64,000 bases of DNA from Methylococcus capsulatus (lineage in GTDB: Bacteria; Pseudomonadota; Gammaproteobacteria; Methylococcales; Methylococcaceae), in contig NZ_CP104311.1 of NCBI RefSeq assembly GCF_036864975.1, positions 1,404,001 through 1,468,000 on the forward strand. Reading direction: 5' to 3'. The notes under the pieces were generated by a model that saw nothing but the letters and a program-made list of their open reading frames with translations, ran no database searches and was not told the origin of the DNA. The position numbers were made by a program, and so were the translations under genes. This document shows, in pieces, positions 1 through 9,978 of this stretch (position 1 is its first letter; every line of letters starts with the position of its first letter).

Positions 1-2228
1 GCGGGCAGGACGGTCAGTGCGCCGCCACTGGCGGTGTCGAATACCCGGATGCCGAAGCGCCGGTAGCGTTCCATCACCTGGGGACTCGGGAATCCCCAGC
101 GGTTGCGATAGCCGGCCGAAACCAGAACGGCGGATGGCCGCACTTCGCTCAAGAATTCCGGGCTGGACGAGGTTTTGCTGCCGTGATGTGGCGCAACCAG
201 TACCGCGCTCGCCAGCGCGGCCCCAATGCGCGTAACCAGCCCGGCTTCGGCGCCGCGTTCGATGTCGCCGGTCAGCAGTGCACTGCCCTGATTGGCGGTG
301 ATCTTCAGCACGCAGGAGGCGTCGTTTCCGGTACCTCCCTCGGCGGCGGGCGGCCACAGCATTTCGAACCGCACGCCGTCCCATTGCCAGCTTTGCCCGG
401 CTTGGCAGGGTCTTGCGTCGGGATGCGAAAGTTTGTCCGGTACGCTGCTCAGTGCCGCAGCAACCGGGAAGTGTTGTAGCAGTGCTGCGGCTCCTCCGAT
501 GTGGTCGTTATCGCCATGGCTGACCACGAGGGTGTCGATGGCCGAGATGCCGCGGCTGCGGAGATAGGGCCCCAGCACCGCCGTGCCCATGTCGAAGCTG
601 TCGCTCAGGCGTGCGCCGGTGTCGAATACCAGCGTATGGGCGTGGGTTTCCACAACGCTGGCCAGCGCTTGGCCGACATCCAGCACGGTGAGCCGGTAGC
701 TGCCTTCGGGCGGCGGAGGCGGGGCCTGGGTTGCAGCCGGCAGCAGCAGGAACAGGCCCAGCCAGCGTCCCGGAATGCCGCGCGGAATCATCAGTACCGT
801 TGCGCCGAAGGCCGCGAGCAGAGCGATCGGAAACGGTGGGGCGGCGTGCTGCCATTGCGCCCAGGACGGGGCGGAGAGCCATTCCAGGACTTTCCAGGTC
901 CAGGCGACGAGCGTTTCCGTGAGTTCCATCAAAACCGTCCCCGCAGCGGGCCAGACCAGGAGCATCAGGGCGCTGAACAGCGCCAGAGGCGTGATCGCCA
1001 AGCCCAGCACCGGAACGGCGAACAGATTCGCCAGGGGTGATACCAGTGAGATCTGGCCGAAGAAGAACAACAGCACCGGCGCGAGGCCGAGGCTGGTGGC
1101 CCAGTTGGTCCAGGCCAGTCCTTGCACGAGATTGGCGCGGTGCAGCCGGCCAGTCAGCAAATAGAGGATGCACCCGACTGCCAGAAAGGACAGCCAGAAC
1201 CCCGGCGAGGTCACGGACAGGGGGTCGAGCAGGACGACGGCGGCGAGCGCCAATGCCAGGGTATGGGCCGGGCGGAGATGGCGCTGGGCGATGACGCCGC
1301 CCATGGTGATTGCGATCATGAGCAGCGCCCGCCGCGTCGGTATCGCGAAGCCGGTGAGGGCGGAATAGGCGGCTGCCGCGGTGATCGCCGCCCTGGCCGC
1401 CAGGGCGGGGGGCGGCCAGCGCATCACGTGCAGCAGGGCGGTGGCTCTTGCCGTGACGCCGTAAGCGAGGAGGGCAATCAGGCTGATGTGGGAGCCGGAA
1501 ATGGCGATCAGATGGGCGGTGCCGGTGCGCCTCAACACCTCCCACTGGGGCGGGGTGATGGCATCTTCTGCGCCCATGACCAACGCCCGGATCACGCCGT
1601 CGAAGGGGCTGCCGGCCAGGGCGGCATGGATGCGATCCGACAAGGCCTGACGCCAGGCGCCTGGCAGCCAGGGGTTCGCCGGCTTCAACAGCACGTTGCC
1701 GGCAGACTCGCGTACATAGCCGAGGGCGCGGATGTTTCGGGAGAACAGCCAGAGTTCGTAGTCCATCCCTCCGGGGTTGAGCATGCCGTGCGGGCGTTTG
1801 AGGCGGATGGTCAGACGCCAGTGCTCGCCGGCGCGGACAGTATGTCCGGGGTCGTACCAGGTCAGCCGGAGATGCTCGGGAACCCGGTATTCCGCCGGAC
1901 CGACGATCCGGTCGACGTCGAATTCGAAACGCATGCCCCGTTCATTCGGCTCCGGCAGGCTGGCGACGGTGCCTTCGACGCGGATGTCCCGGCCTTCGAG
2001 CTCTCGGGGCAGGTCGTCATGCAGGCGGAGGAGGGCGAAGGCCGAGGCCCAGACAAAGCCCAGCAGCAGCGCGCAGCCGAGAAACCGGCGGTAGAAGAAG
2101 AGGATTGCTGCTGCGATGGCGAAGCCGGCCAGCAGTCCCGGCGACGGCAGGTCCGGCAGCGTCTGCACGGCGATCACGCCGCTTACGAAGCCCAGCAGCG
2201 CCGCCATGCCGCCGCCGCCCGCGTTCAT
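1..2228 (-). CDS. comEC: ComEC/Rec2 family DNA uptake channel (3' end cut by window edge)
   Basis: ComEC carries transforming DNA strands across the inner membrane. The frame is open from the ATG at 2228 to the window edge (742 codons), so only a short C-terminal piece is missing if the protein has the usual length of about 750-800 residues. In order I see an N-terminal membrane segment pair with a DUF4131-type region (to about residue 170), a hydrophobic multi-pass competence domain (about 200-490) with the segment HLIAISGSHISL, and a C-terminal metallo-beta-lactamase-like domain from about residue 510 (LDVGQA, then HGDNDH near 571, then LTGDIE). HGDNDH is the expected metal-binding motif. 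The gene diverges from the DUF2062 gene. Family assignment is firm; whether this organism is naturally competent is not shown here. Confidence 0.93.
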   Translation of the reverse strand, partial: MNAGGGGMAALLGFVSGVIAVQTLPDLPSPGLLAGFAIAAAILFFYRRFLGCALLLGFVWASAFALLRLHDDLPRELEGRDIRVEGTVASLPEPNERGMRFEFDVDRIVGPAEYRVPEHLRLTWYDPGHTVRAGEHWRLTIRLKRPHGMLNPGGMDYELWLFSRNIRALGYVRESAGNVLLKPANPWLPGAWRQALSDRIHAALAGSPFDGVIRALVMGAEDAITPPQWEVLRRTGTAHLIAISGSHISLIALLAYGVTARATALLHVMRWPPPALAARAAITAAAAYSALTGFAIPTRRALLMIAITMGGVIAQRHLRPAHTLALALAAVVLLDPLSVTSPGFWLSFLAVGCILYLLTGRLHRANLVQGLAWTNWATSLGLAPVLLFFFGQISLVSPLANLFAVPVLGLAITPLALFSALMLLVWPAAGTVLMELTETLVAWTWKVLEWLSAPSWAQWQHAAPPFPIALLAAFGATVLMIPRGIPGRWLGLFLLLPAATQAPPPPPEGSYRLTVLDVGQALASVVETHAHTLVFDTGARLSDSFDMGTAVLGPYLRSRGISAIDTLVVSHGDNDHIGGAAALLQHFPVAAALSSVPDKLSHPDARPCQAGQSWQWDGVRFEMLWPPAAEGGTGNDASCVLKITANQGSALLTGDIERGAEAGLVTRIGAALASAVLVAPHHGSKTSSSPEFLSEVRPSAVLVSAGYRNRWGFPSPQVMERYRRFGIRVFDTASGGALTVLP

Positions 2229-2292
2229 CTTTGCAAACGGAGCACGTACAATAGCCGCCCCGGCTGACAACCTCATCAGTACAAGACGCCTC

Positions 2293-2889
2293 ATGCCCAA
2301 GAAGATTCTCAAGCGTTACATGCCGGATCGGCAACGGATCAGGGAGATCAAGAGTCTCGAGTTCCTCGGGGAAAGACTGCATGCCCCGAATCTTTGGCAT
2401 CTGAACCGGCGTTCGGTGTCGCGGGCATTCGCCGTGGGGTTGTGGGCGATGTACACCCCGCCCCTGCCTTGGCAGATGATCATTGCCGCGATCCTATCCA
2501 TCTATTTCGACGCCAACGTGCCGATCGCCGTGGCGCTGGTGTGGATTACCAATCCCCTGACCTGGGTGCCGATGTACTATTTCGCCTACCTGGTCGGGAC
2601 CTGGGTCCTGGGGCTGGATTCTTTTACTTTTACCGAGTTTTCCTCGTTCTTCCGCATCGAAACCGCATGGAGCCTGGGGGCCCCACTCCTGGTCGGCTGT
2701 TTCACGCTCATGAACCTGGGGGCCGTGCTGGGCTATTTCTCCATCCGCTGGCTTTGGCGGCGCTCGGTGCGGCAGCATTGGGAGTTTCGCAAACTGCGGT
2801 CCAAGCCGCTGAACAGCCATTATTTAGTGAACCTGAGCTGCCGGGCCTACTGGAAGCTGCTGCACCTCCACCACGCCGACAAGCTCTAA
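2293..2889 (+). CDS. DUF2062 domain membrane protein
   Basis: This is a 198-residue protein of the DUF2062 family, whose biochemical role is unknown. The N-terminus is basic (MPKKILKRYMPD), followed by a conserved-looking segment with LWHLNRRSVSRAFAVGLW, then hydrophobic stretches around residues 55-80, 80-105 and 125-150. Longer in-frame starts exist upstream, but ATG 2293 gives the usual family N-terminus and leaves a 64-bp divergent promoter space to comEC. It ends 6 bp from the convergent lolD stop. Members are inner-membrane proteins often found near ComEC and Lol genes, as here; that is context, not function. Confidence 0.85.
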   Translation: MPKKILKRYMPDRQRIREIKSLEFLGERLHAPNLWHLNRRSVSRAFAVGLWAMYTPPLPWQMIIAAILSIYFDANVPIAVALVWITNPLTWVPMYYFAYLVGTWVLGLDSFTFTEFSSFFRIETAWSLGAPLLVGCFTLMNLGAVLGYFSIRWLWRRSVRQHWEFRKLRSKPLNSHYLVNLSCRAYWKLLHLHHADKL

Positions 2890-2895
2890 GCCCGC

Positions 2896-3576
2896 TCACG
2901 GCTGGATCAGCCGCCCGTCCTCCATGTGGAGGACCTCATCCATTTTGTGAGCCAATGACGCGTCGTGAGTCACGATGAGAAAGCTCACGCCGAATTCCTG
3001 GTTGAGCTCCAGCATGAGCTGATAGACCTGCTCCGCCGTCTTGCTGTCCAGGTTCCCGGTGGGCTCGTCCGCCAGGACGCATTTCGGACGCGTCACCAAT
3101 GCCCGGGCAATCGCCGCCCGCTGCCGCTCGCCGCCTGAAAGTTCCCCCGGCTTGTGTTCAAGGCGCTTTCCCAGACCCACCCGCTGCAAGAGCGCCGTGG
3201 CGCTTTCCCTCGCTTTGGAGATGGCGGTCCCGCGGATCAGAAGCGGCATGGCGACATTCTCCAGCACCGTGAATTCACCCAGCAGATGATGGAACTGGTA
3301 GACAAAGCCCAAAGTCTTGTTGCGCAGCTCTGCCAGACGGCGTTCATTCAGAGCGGCCAGGTCTATGCCATCCATCAGAACCTTCCCGCTGGTGGGGCTG
3401 TCCAGCCCGCCCAAGAGATGCAGGAGAGTGCTCTTGCCGGAGCCGGAGGCACCCATGATGGCCAGGCGCTGGCCTTGCCGGATGCGCAGGTCCACCCCGT
3501 GCAGAACCTCCACGTCGAGGATGCCTTGGACGAAACGCTTGTGCAGGGCGCGGCATTCCAGCACGGGCTCATTCAT
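2896..3576 (-). CDS. lolD: Lipoprotein-releasing system ATP-binding protein LolD
   Basis: This is the ATPase of the inner-membrane machine that extracts outer-membrane lipoproteins and passes them to LolA. The 226-residue protein has Walker [10 protein letters not shown] near residue 40, the ABC signature LSGGERQR near 145, Walker [13 protein letters not shown] just after, and the switch His in TVHD-like form (IVTHDASLA). Length and motifs match LolD. The start overlaps the end of the upstream permease gene by 8 bp, so the two are co-transcribed and probably translationally coupled. Confidence 0.95.
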   Translation of the reverse strand: MNEPVLECRALHKRFVQGILDVEVLHGVDLRIRQGQRLAIMGASGSGKSTLLHLLGGLDSPTSGKVLMDGIDLAALNERRLAELRNKTLGFVYQFHHLLGEFTVLENVAMPLLIRGTAISKARESATALLQRVGLGKRLEHKPGELSGGERQRAAIARALVTRPKCVLADEPTGNLDSKTAEQVYQLMLELNQEFGVSFLIVTHDASLAHKMDEVLHMEDGRLIQP

Positions 3577-4816
3577 ACCGCAGCTCCTCCGCCGGGCGTA
3601 CCCGCGAGGCCTGCCAGGCCGGATAGATCGTGGCCAGCAAGGACAGTAGAAAAGCCATACTGGTGATCTGGAACACGTCCGTCCAGTTCAGCTTGGAGGG
3701 CAGGTCGCTGATGTAGTACACATCTGCGGACAGGAATTTCATGCTGAGCTGATTTTCGATCCAGCTCACGATCTCGGAGACGTTCAAGGCCAGGAGCACG
3801 CCGCCGATGCCGCCGATCAGTGTGCCCACGGCGCCGATCACGGTGCCTAGCACCATGAAGATGCCCATCACGCTGGCGGGTGTCATGCCCTGGGTGCGAA
3901 GAATGGCGATGTCGGCACGCTTGTCCGTTACCACCATGACGAGGGTCGAAACGATGTTGAACGCCGCCACGGCGACGATCAGCAGGAGGATCATGAACAT
4001 CACCCGCTTCTCGGTCTTGATGGCGCGGAAGAAGTTGGTGTGGGCCTGGGTCCAGTCGGTGACATAGTAGTCGCCGGGCAGCTTCGGCCCGAGATCGCGG
4101 GCGATGCGGTGAGCGTTGAAGAGGTCGTCGAGCTTGAGCCGTAGTCCGCTGATCTCACCCTCCATGTGCAGCAGGCGGGCCGCGTCTTCGAGCTGGATCA
4201 GGGCGAGGTTCCGGTCGTACTCGAACATACCGACCTGGAACGTGCCGATGACCGTGAAGCGCTTGAGCCGCGGGAGGATGCCCGCCGGCGTCGCGGTGAC
4301 CTGGGGCGTGATGACCGTGACTTTGTCTCCTGTGGATACGCCGAGATAAGCCGCGAGCTCGGCGCCCAGGATGATGCCGAACTGGCCGGGCGCCAGGTCG
4401 GCGAGTTTGCCGAGCTGCATGTGTTTCGCCACGTCCGAGACTTGCGGCTCGTACTCCGGCAGGATGCCCCGCAGCATTGCGCCGCTGGCGCGCCGTTCTG
4501 AACTCAGCATGGCCTGGCCTTCAATGTAGGGCGCCCATCCCAGGATCCGCTTGTCTTCCGAAAGCGCCGGCTCCAGGACCCGCCAGTCGCCCAGATTGCC
4601 GCCCGGACCGGAAATGGACGCGTGCGAGGTCATGCCGAGGATGCGTTCGCGCAGCTCCGCCTCGAAACCGTTCATGACCGAAAGCACGGTGATCAGCGCC
4701 GTGACCCCCAGCGCGATGCCCAGTACCGAGGTCAGCGTGATGAAGGAAATGAAGCGGGTGCGCCGTTTCGCGCGCGTATAGCGCAGACCGATGAACAGGA
4801 CGAGCGGCTTGAACAT
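3569..4816 (-). CDS. lolC: Lipoprotein-releasing permease (LolC/LolE family)
   Basis: This 415-residue inner-membrane permease is the partner of LolD. It has one N-terminal membrane helix (about residues 20-45, ending [15 protein letters not shown]), a large periplasmic MacB_PCD-like domain, and three C-terminal helices of the FtsX type (about 270-400). One permease gene is visible, so the transporter may work as a homodimer (LolF-like) or have a second permease elsewhere; LolC and LolE cannot be told apart from this sequence alone. It is followed by overlapping lolD and preceded by fur 28 bp upstream on the same strand. Confidence 0.9.
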   Translation of the reverse strand: MFKPLVLFIGLRYTRAKRRTRFISFITLTSVLGIALGVTALITVLSVMNGFEAELRERILGMTSHASISGPGGNLGDWRVLEPALSEDKRILGWAPYIEGQAMLSSERRASGAMLRGILPEYEPQVSDVAKHMQLGKLADLAPGQFGIILGAELAAYLGVSTGDKVTVITPQVTATPAGILPRLKRFTVIGTFQVGMFEYDRNLALIQLEDAARLLHMEGEISGLRLKLDDLFNAHRIARDLGPKLPGDYYVTDWTQAHTNFFRAIKTEKRVMFMILLLIVAVAAFNIVSTLVMVVTDKRADIAILRTQGMTPASVMGIFMVLGTVIGAVGTLIGGIGGVLLALNVSEIVSWIENQLSMKFLSADVYYISDLPSKLNWTDVFQITSMAFLLSLLATIYPAWQASRVRPAEELRYE

Positions 4817-4844
4817 GGAGGGGTGGGAAACCTTGGGGAAAAGG

Positions 4845-5276
4845 TCAGGGCTGGGTGGCAGCCGTGCGGCAATGCGCGCAGATGCCGTAGAGACAGAGCG
4901 AATGGTCGGTCAGGGAAAAGTCGAGATTTTTCGCGATTTCCTTTTGCCGGCTTTCGATCACCTCGTCGCTGAACTCCTCGACCCGTCCGCATTTGACGCA
5001 GACGATGTGATCGTGGTGCTCACCGCGGTTGAACTCGAAGATCGAATTGCCGCCTTCGAAATGATGGCGCTTGACGAGGCCGGCGGCCTCGAACTGGGTC
5101 AGCACCCGGTACACCGTCGCCAGCCCGATTTCCTCGCCCTGCTGGATCAGCCGTTTGTACACGTCCTCAGCGCTCAGATGCCGATCCTGGTCTGACTGCT
5201 CCTCGAGCATTTCCAGGATCTTGATCCGGGGCAGGGTGACCTTGAGGCCGGCGTTGCGTATGTCTTGCGTTTCCAT
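4845..5276 (-). CDS. fur: Ferric uptake regulator Fur
   Basis: This is a 143-residue iron-responsive repressor. A winged-helix domain fills residues 1-85 ([14 protein letters not shown]..., [15 protein letters not shown]), and the C-terminal metal/dimer domain carries [16 protein letters not shown] near 90-105 and a second CxxC (CAHC) near the end. These are the classical regulatory-metal and zinc ligands. The gene is divergent from bamE across an 89-bp gap, the same neighbourhood seen in many gammaproteobacteria. No Fur box was confidently located in the gap. Confidence 0.95.
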   Translation of the reverse strand: METQDIRNAGLKVTLPRIKILEMLEEQSDQDRHLSAEDVYKRLIQQGEEIGLATVYRVLTQFEAAGLVKRHHFEGGNSIFEFNRGEHHDHIVCVKCGRVEEFSDEVIESRQKEIAKNLDFSLTDHSLCLYGICAHCRTAATQP

Positions 5277-5365
5277 GGGGTTCGAGCGCGCTATGTCTTC
5301 AAAATCCTCGATCGGGTATGATGCGGCACGGTGCCGCTCGAACCCGGCTGCGATTTCATTCCGTC

Positions 5366-5806
5366 ATGCCCCCACATCGTACCATACTCTCCCTGATCGC
5401 CACTCTCCCGCTGGCCGCCTGCACCTACGTCGACCGAATCCCCTTTCTTTACCACCTGGACATTCATCAGGGGAACATCGTTTCGCAGGAAATGGTGGAC
5501 CAGCTGAAGCCGGGTATGAACCGGCGCCAAGTGACCTTCATCATGGGGTCGCCGCTCACGGTGAGCCCGTTCCATGACGATCGCTGGGACTACGTCTATT
5601 CCAACCAGCCGGGCGGAGAAGAACGCGTGCAGCGCCGGATTTCGCTGCTGTTCGATCACGACGAGCTGGTGGGGTTGCAGGGTGATTTCAAGCCTGGTGA
5701 ACTGCCTTCCCTGGACACCAGCAAGGATGTCAACGTCGATATTCCCAAGATCGAGCGCGACCAGACCTTGTGGGGACACATCAAGAGCTGGTTCGGCAAC
5801 GGCTAG
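5366..5806 (+). CDS. bamE: Outer membrane assembly lipoprotein BamE (SmpA/OmlA)
   Basis: BamE is a lipoprotein subunit of the BAM complex that inserts beta-barrels in the outer membrane. I chose ATG 5366 because it gives a normal lipoprotein signal peptide with lipobox LAAC (Cys about residue 20); an in-frame ATG at 5318 would add an unlikely 16-residue tail. The mature part has the SmpA/OmlA signature: [17 protein letters not shown], then WDYVY and the strand ending RISLLFD. Total 146 residues with an acidic C-terminus. Its TAG stop shares the CTAG palindrome with the stop of convergent rnfH. Confidence 0.92.
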   Translation: MPPHRTILSLIATLPLAACTYVDRIPFLYHLDIHQGNIVSQEMVDQLKPGMNRRQVTFIMGSPLTVSPFHDDRWDYVYSNQPGGEERVQRRISLLFDHDELVGLQGDFKPGELPSLDTSKDVNVDIPKIERDQTLWGHIKSWFGNG

Positions 5807-6108
5807 GCTTTCCCCTCGCCCTTCCTGGCTGCCCGCTGGCGGCGTGATTCTTTGGGGTCAGCGATCAAAGGCCGGTAGATCTCCACCCGGTCGCCTTGCC
5901 GCAAGGGCTGGTCGAGCCCGCAGACCTTGCCGAAGATGCCGATCTTGTTGACCGCCAGATCGATTTCCGGGAATTTCTCCAGCACTCCGGAGGTCTGGAT
6001 GGCCTCTGCAGCGGAGACTCCCTCTGCGACGCAGACCGGTATGATGACCTGGACGTCGGGTCGGGCATAAGCCACTTCCACTTGGATCGGCCGGTGCGCG
6101 TCGGTCAT
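5803..6108 (-). CDS. rnfH: RnfH family protein (UPF0125, ubiquitin-like fold)
   Basis: This small 101-residue protein has the RnfH signature: [11 protein letters not shown] at the N-terminus, a central [11 protein letters not shown], and [18 protein letters not shown] toward the end. It has a basic tail. RnfH proteins have a beta-grasp fold and no settled function; they commonly sit by smpB and bamE, as here. ATG 6108 shares one base with the TGA of the upstream symporter gene (TGATG), indicating coupling. Its stop overlaps the convergent bamE stop in one CTAG. Confidence 0.88.
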   Translation of the reverse strand: MTDAHRPIQVEVAYARPDVQVIIPVCVAEGVSAAEAIQTSGVLEKFPEIDLAVNKIGIFGKVCGLDQPLRQGDRVEIYRPLIADPKESRRQRAARKGEGKA

Positions 6109-7466
6109 CAGATCAGCTCCATCGCCTTCAGGAAAACGATGCCCATGCCGGCGGGGGCGACGTAGCGGACCAGGAACCGCCAAGCCTGGTAAGCCCGGGG
6201 ATCGGCCATTTCCAGTTCCTCCTCGGTGTCCTGGCGCCGCAGCACCCAGCCGGCAAACACCGCGACCAGGAGTCCACCGAAGGGAAGCATGACGTCGGCG
6301 GTCAGGAAATCGAGCAGTTCGAACACATTCCGGCCGAATAACCGAACGTCCGACCAGGAACTGAAAGACAGCAGGGTGCCCAGGCCCAGTCCCCAGCAGG
6401 CCAGGCCGCTCCAAGCGCTCGCGGCTTCCCGGCTGAGCCCCCGGTTTTCGGTCAGCCAGGCGACCGCCGGTTCGATCATGGCGATCGACGAGGTCAGCGC
6501 GGCGAAAAACACCAGGACGAAGAACACAGTGCCGAAGAACGATCCTCCCGGCATGGCGCCGAAAGCGATCGGCAAGGTCTGGAAAATCAGGCCCGGGCCC
6601 ATGCCGGGTTCCAGGTGATTGCTGAACACGATGGGGAAGATCGCCAGGCCCGCAAACAGGGCGACCGCGGTATCGGCGGCCGCCACGACGATCGTCGAGC
6701 GGGCGATGGAAACATGGCCGGGAAGGTAGGAGCCATAGACCATGATCGAGCCCATCCCCAGTCCAAGCGAGAAGAATGCCTGGCCCATGGCGGTCAGCAC
6801 GCTTTCCCCGCTCAGCCGGGAAAAATCGGGCAGGAACAGAAAGGCGACGGCTCGGCCGAAGCCTTCGCTGCCCAAAGCATAGAGGACCAGGACGACCAGC
6901 ATGATCGCCAGCATCGGCATCAAGTAACGCGTGCCTTTCTCCAGCCCGCCGCTCACGCCGCGGCTCACGATCGCCATGGTGGCCACCATGAACAGGGTGT
7001 GCCAGATCACCTGTATCTGGGGATCGGTGCGGAATTCGTTGAAGTAGCGTGCCGCGGTTTCGGGGGTGATATGGCTGAACAGCGCACTGTTCATCTTGAA
7101 GATGTAAGCCATGGCCCAGCCGGCGATGACGCTGTAATACGACAGGATCAGGAAGCCCGATATCACGCCCAACCACCCCGCATACTGCCAAGCAGGGCTG
7201 GCCTTGGCTGTCTCGGCCAGGCTCCGCATGGCGTTGATCGGGCTCTGCCGCCCGCGCCGCCCGAGCAGGGTTTCGGCGATCATGATCGGGACGCCGATGG
7301 CGGCGACGCACAGCAGGTACACCAGCACGAAGGCGCCGCCACCGTTTTCTCCGGTGAGGTAGGGGAATTTCCAGATATTGCCCAGGCCGATGGCCGACCC
7401 GCTCGCAGCCAAAATGAAAGCCAGTTGCGACGACCATTGCGCGTGAACGAATCGTTGATCGGTCAT
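6108..7466 (-). CDS. Sodium-dependent transporter, NSS (SNF) family
   Basis: This 452-residue multi-pass inner-membrane symporter belongs to the neurotransmitter:sodium symporter family. The hallmark TM1 stretch GSAIGLGNIWKFPYL follows directly after the start, with GGGAFVLVYL in TM2; these regions form the Na+ and substrate sites in LeuT-type proteins. The substrate is probably an amino acid or amine but cannot be read from the sequence. ATG 7466 (MTDQRFVHAQW) gives the family N-terminus; the frame stays open to 7562 without a better start. It is followed without a gap by rnfH. Confidence 0.9.
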   Translation of the reverse strand: MTDQRFVHAQWSSQLAFILAASGSAIGLGNIWKFPYLTGENGGGAFVLVYLLCVAAIGVPIMIAETLLGRRGRQSPINAMRSLAETAKASPAWQYAGWLGVISGFLILSYYSVIAGWAMAYIFKMNSALFSHITPETAARYFNEFRTDPQIQVIWHTLFMVATMAIVSRGVSGGLEKGTRYLMPMLAIMLVVLVLYALGSEGFGRAVAFLFLPDFSRLSGESVLTAMGQAFFSLGLGMGSIMVYGSYLPGHVSIARSTIVVAAADTAVALFAGLAIFPIVFSNHLEPGMGPGLIFQTLPIAFGAMPGGSFFGTVFFVLVFFAALTSSIAMIEPAVAWLTENRGLSREAASAWSGLACWGLGLGTLLSFSSWSDVRLFGRNVFELLDFLTADVMLPFGGLLVAVFAGWVLRRQDTEEELEMADPRAYQAWRFLVRYVAPAGMGIVFLKAMELI

Positions 7467-7592
7467 GGGTATCCTCGTGGGTAGGGCTTCGGCGGGTCGA
7501 AACATGCCTGTTAGGGTTCGGAGCATGGTCGCCGGTAGGGTAAAATTGTCAAAGAATAGCAAACCAGACCGAACCTAAAAAATTCCACCGTC

Positions 7593-8066
7593 ATGAGCCG
7601 CAAGAAAAGCGCCGCAGGAAGCGCCAACATCGCCCAGAATCGCCAGGCCACCCATGAATATTTCATCGAGGAACGCTTCGAAGCGGGTCTGGTGCTGGAA
7701 GGCTGGGAGGTCAAGAGTTTGCGGGCGGGCAAGGCGCAGCTCAAGGAAAGCTATGTGGTATTGAAGAATGGCGAGGCCTGGCTGTTCGGCGCGCATTTCT
7801 CGCCCCTTCCTTCAGCCTCGACCCATGTGCAGCCTGATCCCACCCGTACCCGCAAGCTCCTGCTGCACGCCGAGGAGTTGAGCCGACTGATCGGACAAGT
7901 GGAGCGAAAAGGATACACTCTGGTGCCGTTGTCGCTGTATTGGAAACAGGGCCGCGCGAAGCTCGAAATCGGTCTGGCACACGGAAAGAAGCAGCATGAC
8001 AAGCGGGCTGCCGAGAAGGAACGCGACTGGGAGCGGGAGAAGCAGCGGGTCATGCGCCGGGGTTGA
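7593..8066 (+). CDS. smpB: SsrA-binding protein SmpB
   Basis: SmpB binds tmRNA and brings it to stalled ribosomes for trans-translation. The 157-residue protein has the family N-terminus ([16 protein letters not shown]), the central [14 protein letters not shown] and [15 protein letters not shown], and the basic C-terminal tail ([16 protein letters not shown]) that enters the decoding centre. Length is normal. The gene for its RNA partner (ssrA) is not in this window. Confidence 0.96.
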   Translation: MSRKKSAAGSANIAQNRQATHEYFIEERFEAGLVLEGWEVKSLRAGKAQLKESYVVLKNGEAWLFGAHFSPLPSASTHVQPDPTRTRKLLLHAEELSRLIGQVERKGYTLVPLSLYWKQGRAKLEIGLAHGKKQHDKRAAEKERDWEREKQRVMRRG

Positions 8067-8154
8067 CCCTGCCTTTCGCCTCTTGCCCTTTTCGCGGCGG
8101 GGGAGACTATGAAAATCAAGGAATATTTTGTCAGTTCATCGGAAATCTTGAGTG

Positions 8155-9237
8155 ATGTCGCGCCGTCTTTGTCATTTCGTAGGGATTATCGTTGTCGCTG
8201 TAATGGGTTGGGCCGCCGGTGCAGCCGTTGCCGGTCCCTATTCGGCCCTGGTCATGGAAGTCGAATCGGATCGGGTGCTGTACGAGCGCAATGCCGATGA
8301 GGTCAGGCATCCCGCCTCCCTGACCAAGATGATGACCCTTTATCTGGTGTTCGAGGCGCTCGTGCAGGGCAGAATTTCCTTGCATGATACCTTCTACGCC
8401 TCCAGCTACGCCGCCTCCCGCTCTCCGTCCCGCATCGGCCTCAGGCCGGGTGATCCGCTGACGGTGGAAGAAGGCATTCTGGCCCTGGTTACCTGCTCCG
8501 CCAACGATGCCGCCGTGACGCTGGGTGAAGGACTGGCCGGCTCGGAGCCGGCGTTCGCCGCGATGATGACGCGAAAAGCGCGCGAGCTGGGCATGAATCA
8601 GACCGTGTTCCGCAACGCCTCGGGGTTGCCGGATCCGGCGCAGGTCACGACGGCGCGCGACATGTACCGGCTCGGCAAGGCCCTGCTGAAGCATTTTCCC
8701 CAGTTCTATCCGTATTTCTCCACTTCGCGCTTTCAGTACCGGGGGCGGAGCTTCCACAACCATAATCATCTGCTCGAGAACTACCATGGCGCGGACGGCA
8801 TCAAGACCGGTTTCGTCAATGCCTCGGGCTTCAACCTGGTGGCATCGGCCCGCCGTAACGGTGTCCGCCTGGTAGGCGTGGTGTTCGGCGGCAATTCGTC
8901 ATTCCGCCGGGATGCTCACATGCGCGACATTCTTGATGACGGATTCGCCCAGATCGAAGGGCGGGAATCCAGCGTGCGGTTCGCCGGTTTCGACCAGGGA
9001 TACGTGCCGCGTTTGCTGACGCGGCCTGGTGAGAGCCGGGCTTACGCCGCTCCGAAGAAAGCCGGGCGGGCGGCCGCAGGTAAGACAAACGGACATCGTG
9101 CCAAAGTGTCGGTTGCGCGCCCTTCCCCTGGAAAGCAGAAGGGGGCGTCCACGCATGCCAAACGCAAGCCGGTCAAGGCGAAATCGTCTCCAGCGCGCGT
9201 CAAGTCTTCGCGGACTTCGGTCAAGGTCAGGCGTTGA
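8155..9237 (+). CDS. D-alanyl-D-alanine carboxypeptidase (penicillin-binding protein 5/7 family)
   Basis: This periplasmic serine peptidase trims the terminal D-Ala of peptidoglycan stem peptides. After a signal peptide (residues 1 to about 26) come all three active-site motifs: SLTK near residue 55, SAN near 118, and KTG near 223. The C-terminal 80 or so residues form a strongly basic, Lys/Arg/Ser/Ala-rich tail instead of the usual beta-rich PBP5 domain; it could bind the wall or membrane electrostatically. ATG 8155 and GTG 8152 are adjacent; ATG is preferred. Assignment to DacA, PbpG or another subtype is not possible from motifs alone. Confidence 0.9.
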   Translation: MSRRLCHFVGIIVVAVMGWAAGAAVAGPYSALVMEVESDRVLYERNADEVRHPASLTKMMTLYLVFEALVQGRISLHDTFYASSYAASRSPSRIGLRPGDPLTVEEGILALVTCSANDAAVTLGEGLAGSEPAFAAMMTRKARELGMNQTVFRNASGLPDPAQVTTARDMYRLGKALLKHFPQFYPYFSTSRFQYRGRSFHNHNHLLENYHGADGIKTGFVNASGFNLVASARRNGVRLVGVVFGGNSSFRRDAHMRDILDDGFAQIEGRESSVRFAGFDQGYVPRLLTRPGESRAYAAPKKAGRAAAGKTNGHRAKVSVARPSPGKQKGASTHAKRKPVKAKSSPARVKSSRTSVKVRR

Positions 9238-9270
9238 GGGGGACGAGGATTTGGCGCGATGTCTGAGCGG

Positions 9271-9297
9271 GCTGCGCCCCGATATGCGGGGCGCAGC
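9271..9297. terminator. Perfect hairpin between convergent dac and cytochrome c genes
   Basis: GCTGCGCCCCG at 9271-9281 pairs perfectly with 9287-9297 around a 5-nt loop. It sits between two convergent stop codons, where a bidirectional terminator would be expected, but no T-run follows on either strand. It may act with Rho or only protect transcript ends. Confidence 0.4.
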
Positions 9298-9326
9298 TGG
9301 ATGGAGCAAGCGATGAAAAAGCAGGC

Positions 9327-9698
9327 TTACTGCGGTTTCTCGAGTTCGCCTGCCGGCACGGTGCCGTCCGAGCGTCCTTTGATGTAGGTGTACAGGTCAT
9401 CGATGCCTTCTGCCACCTTCTTGTTGGCTTCGAACGGAGGCATGGCATTGCGGCCTTTCAGAACCACTTCCTTGAACTGATCCTTGCTCAGGTTCTTGAG
9501 GCTGTTCAGCAGGTTAGGGAATGCCGCGCTGCCTTCGCCGGTGGCGCCGTGGCAGGTTTCACAACGCTGCTGCTTGTAGATCTTGAAGCCGTTGTAGGTC
9601 GCCTGGTCGACGGGAGCCGAGAAGGCTGGGGCGGCCACGGCGCCGAGCACCAGGGTGGCCAGAGCGGTTGTCCGGATAGACGTCTTCTTGTGATCCAT
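9327..9698 (-). CDS. Small periplasmic class I c-type cytochrome
   Basis: This 123-residue precursor has a signal peptide ending about residue 28 (AAPAFSA) and one haem-binding CETCH near residue 47. A probable axial Met lies in GRNAMPPF, as in class I cytochromes c. The C-terminal DDLYTYIKGRSDGTVP resembles the cytochrome domains found in methylotroph and PQQ-enzyme electron chains, but no dehydrogenase gene is adjacent, so the partner is unknown. It is a single-gene unit on the minus strand with about 280 bp to the divergent DUF4404 gene. Confidence 0.85.
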   Translation of the reverse strand: MDHKKTSIRTTALATLVLGAVAAPAFSAPVDQATYNGFKIYKQQRCETCHGATGEGSAAFPNLLNSLKNLSKDQFKEVVLKGRNAMPPFEANKKVAEGIDDLYTYIKGRSDGTVPAGELEKPQ

Positions 9699-9978
9699 TG
9701 CGTTTCTCTGTTATCTGTTTTCGGGTGTTGACCGGGAATTTTCATCGTCTGCCGTGGCAGGAACGGCGGCGGATAGGATGACAGTCCGCGGCAGGTCCTG
9801 CCAAGGGAAAAAATCCCGGATGGTTGCTGCCATAGAGCGCGCTTCAGAATACCCAACACCTCCGTCTGTTGTAAATACAACCCTCCATGCCGGGACGGGT
9901 TTTCCCTCTGGTCGAAGGGGGCTGGCGCCCGTAAACTAGCCCGTCATCGTGCACCTCATCATGGAGATGGAGACGGAA

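Noticed and set aside
508-1545. 345-codon frame inside comEC
   Set aside because: Arg/His/Pro-rich translation without any family feature; it overlaps the ComEC membrane region in another frame.
5803-7437. Very long minus-strand open frame containing rnfH
   Set aside because: Only the last 102 codons (rnfH) show protein-like sequence; the rest is the antisense-frame shadow of the NSS symporter with Arg/Pro/Gly-rich translation typical of high-GC DNA.
8109-8300. Small ORF with good Shine-Dalgarno site before the D,D-carboxypeptidase
   Set aside because: It overlaps the signal peptide and N-terminal domain of the carboxypeptidase in another frame and turns into Cys/Arg-rich shadow; a leader peptide role cannot be supported.
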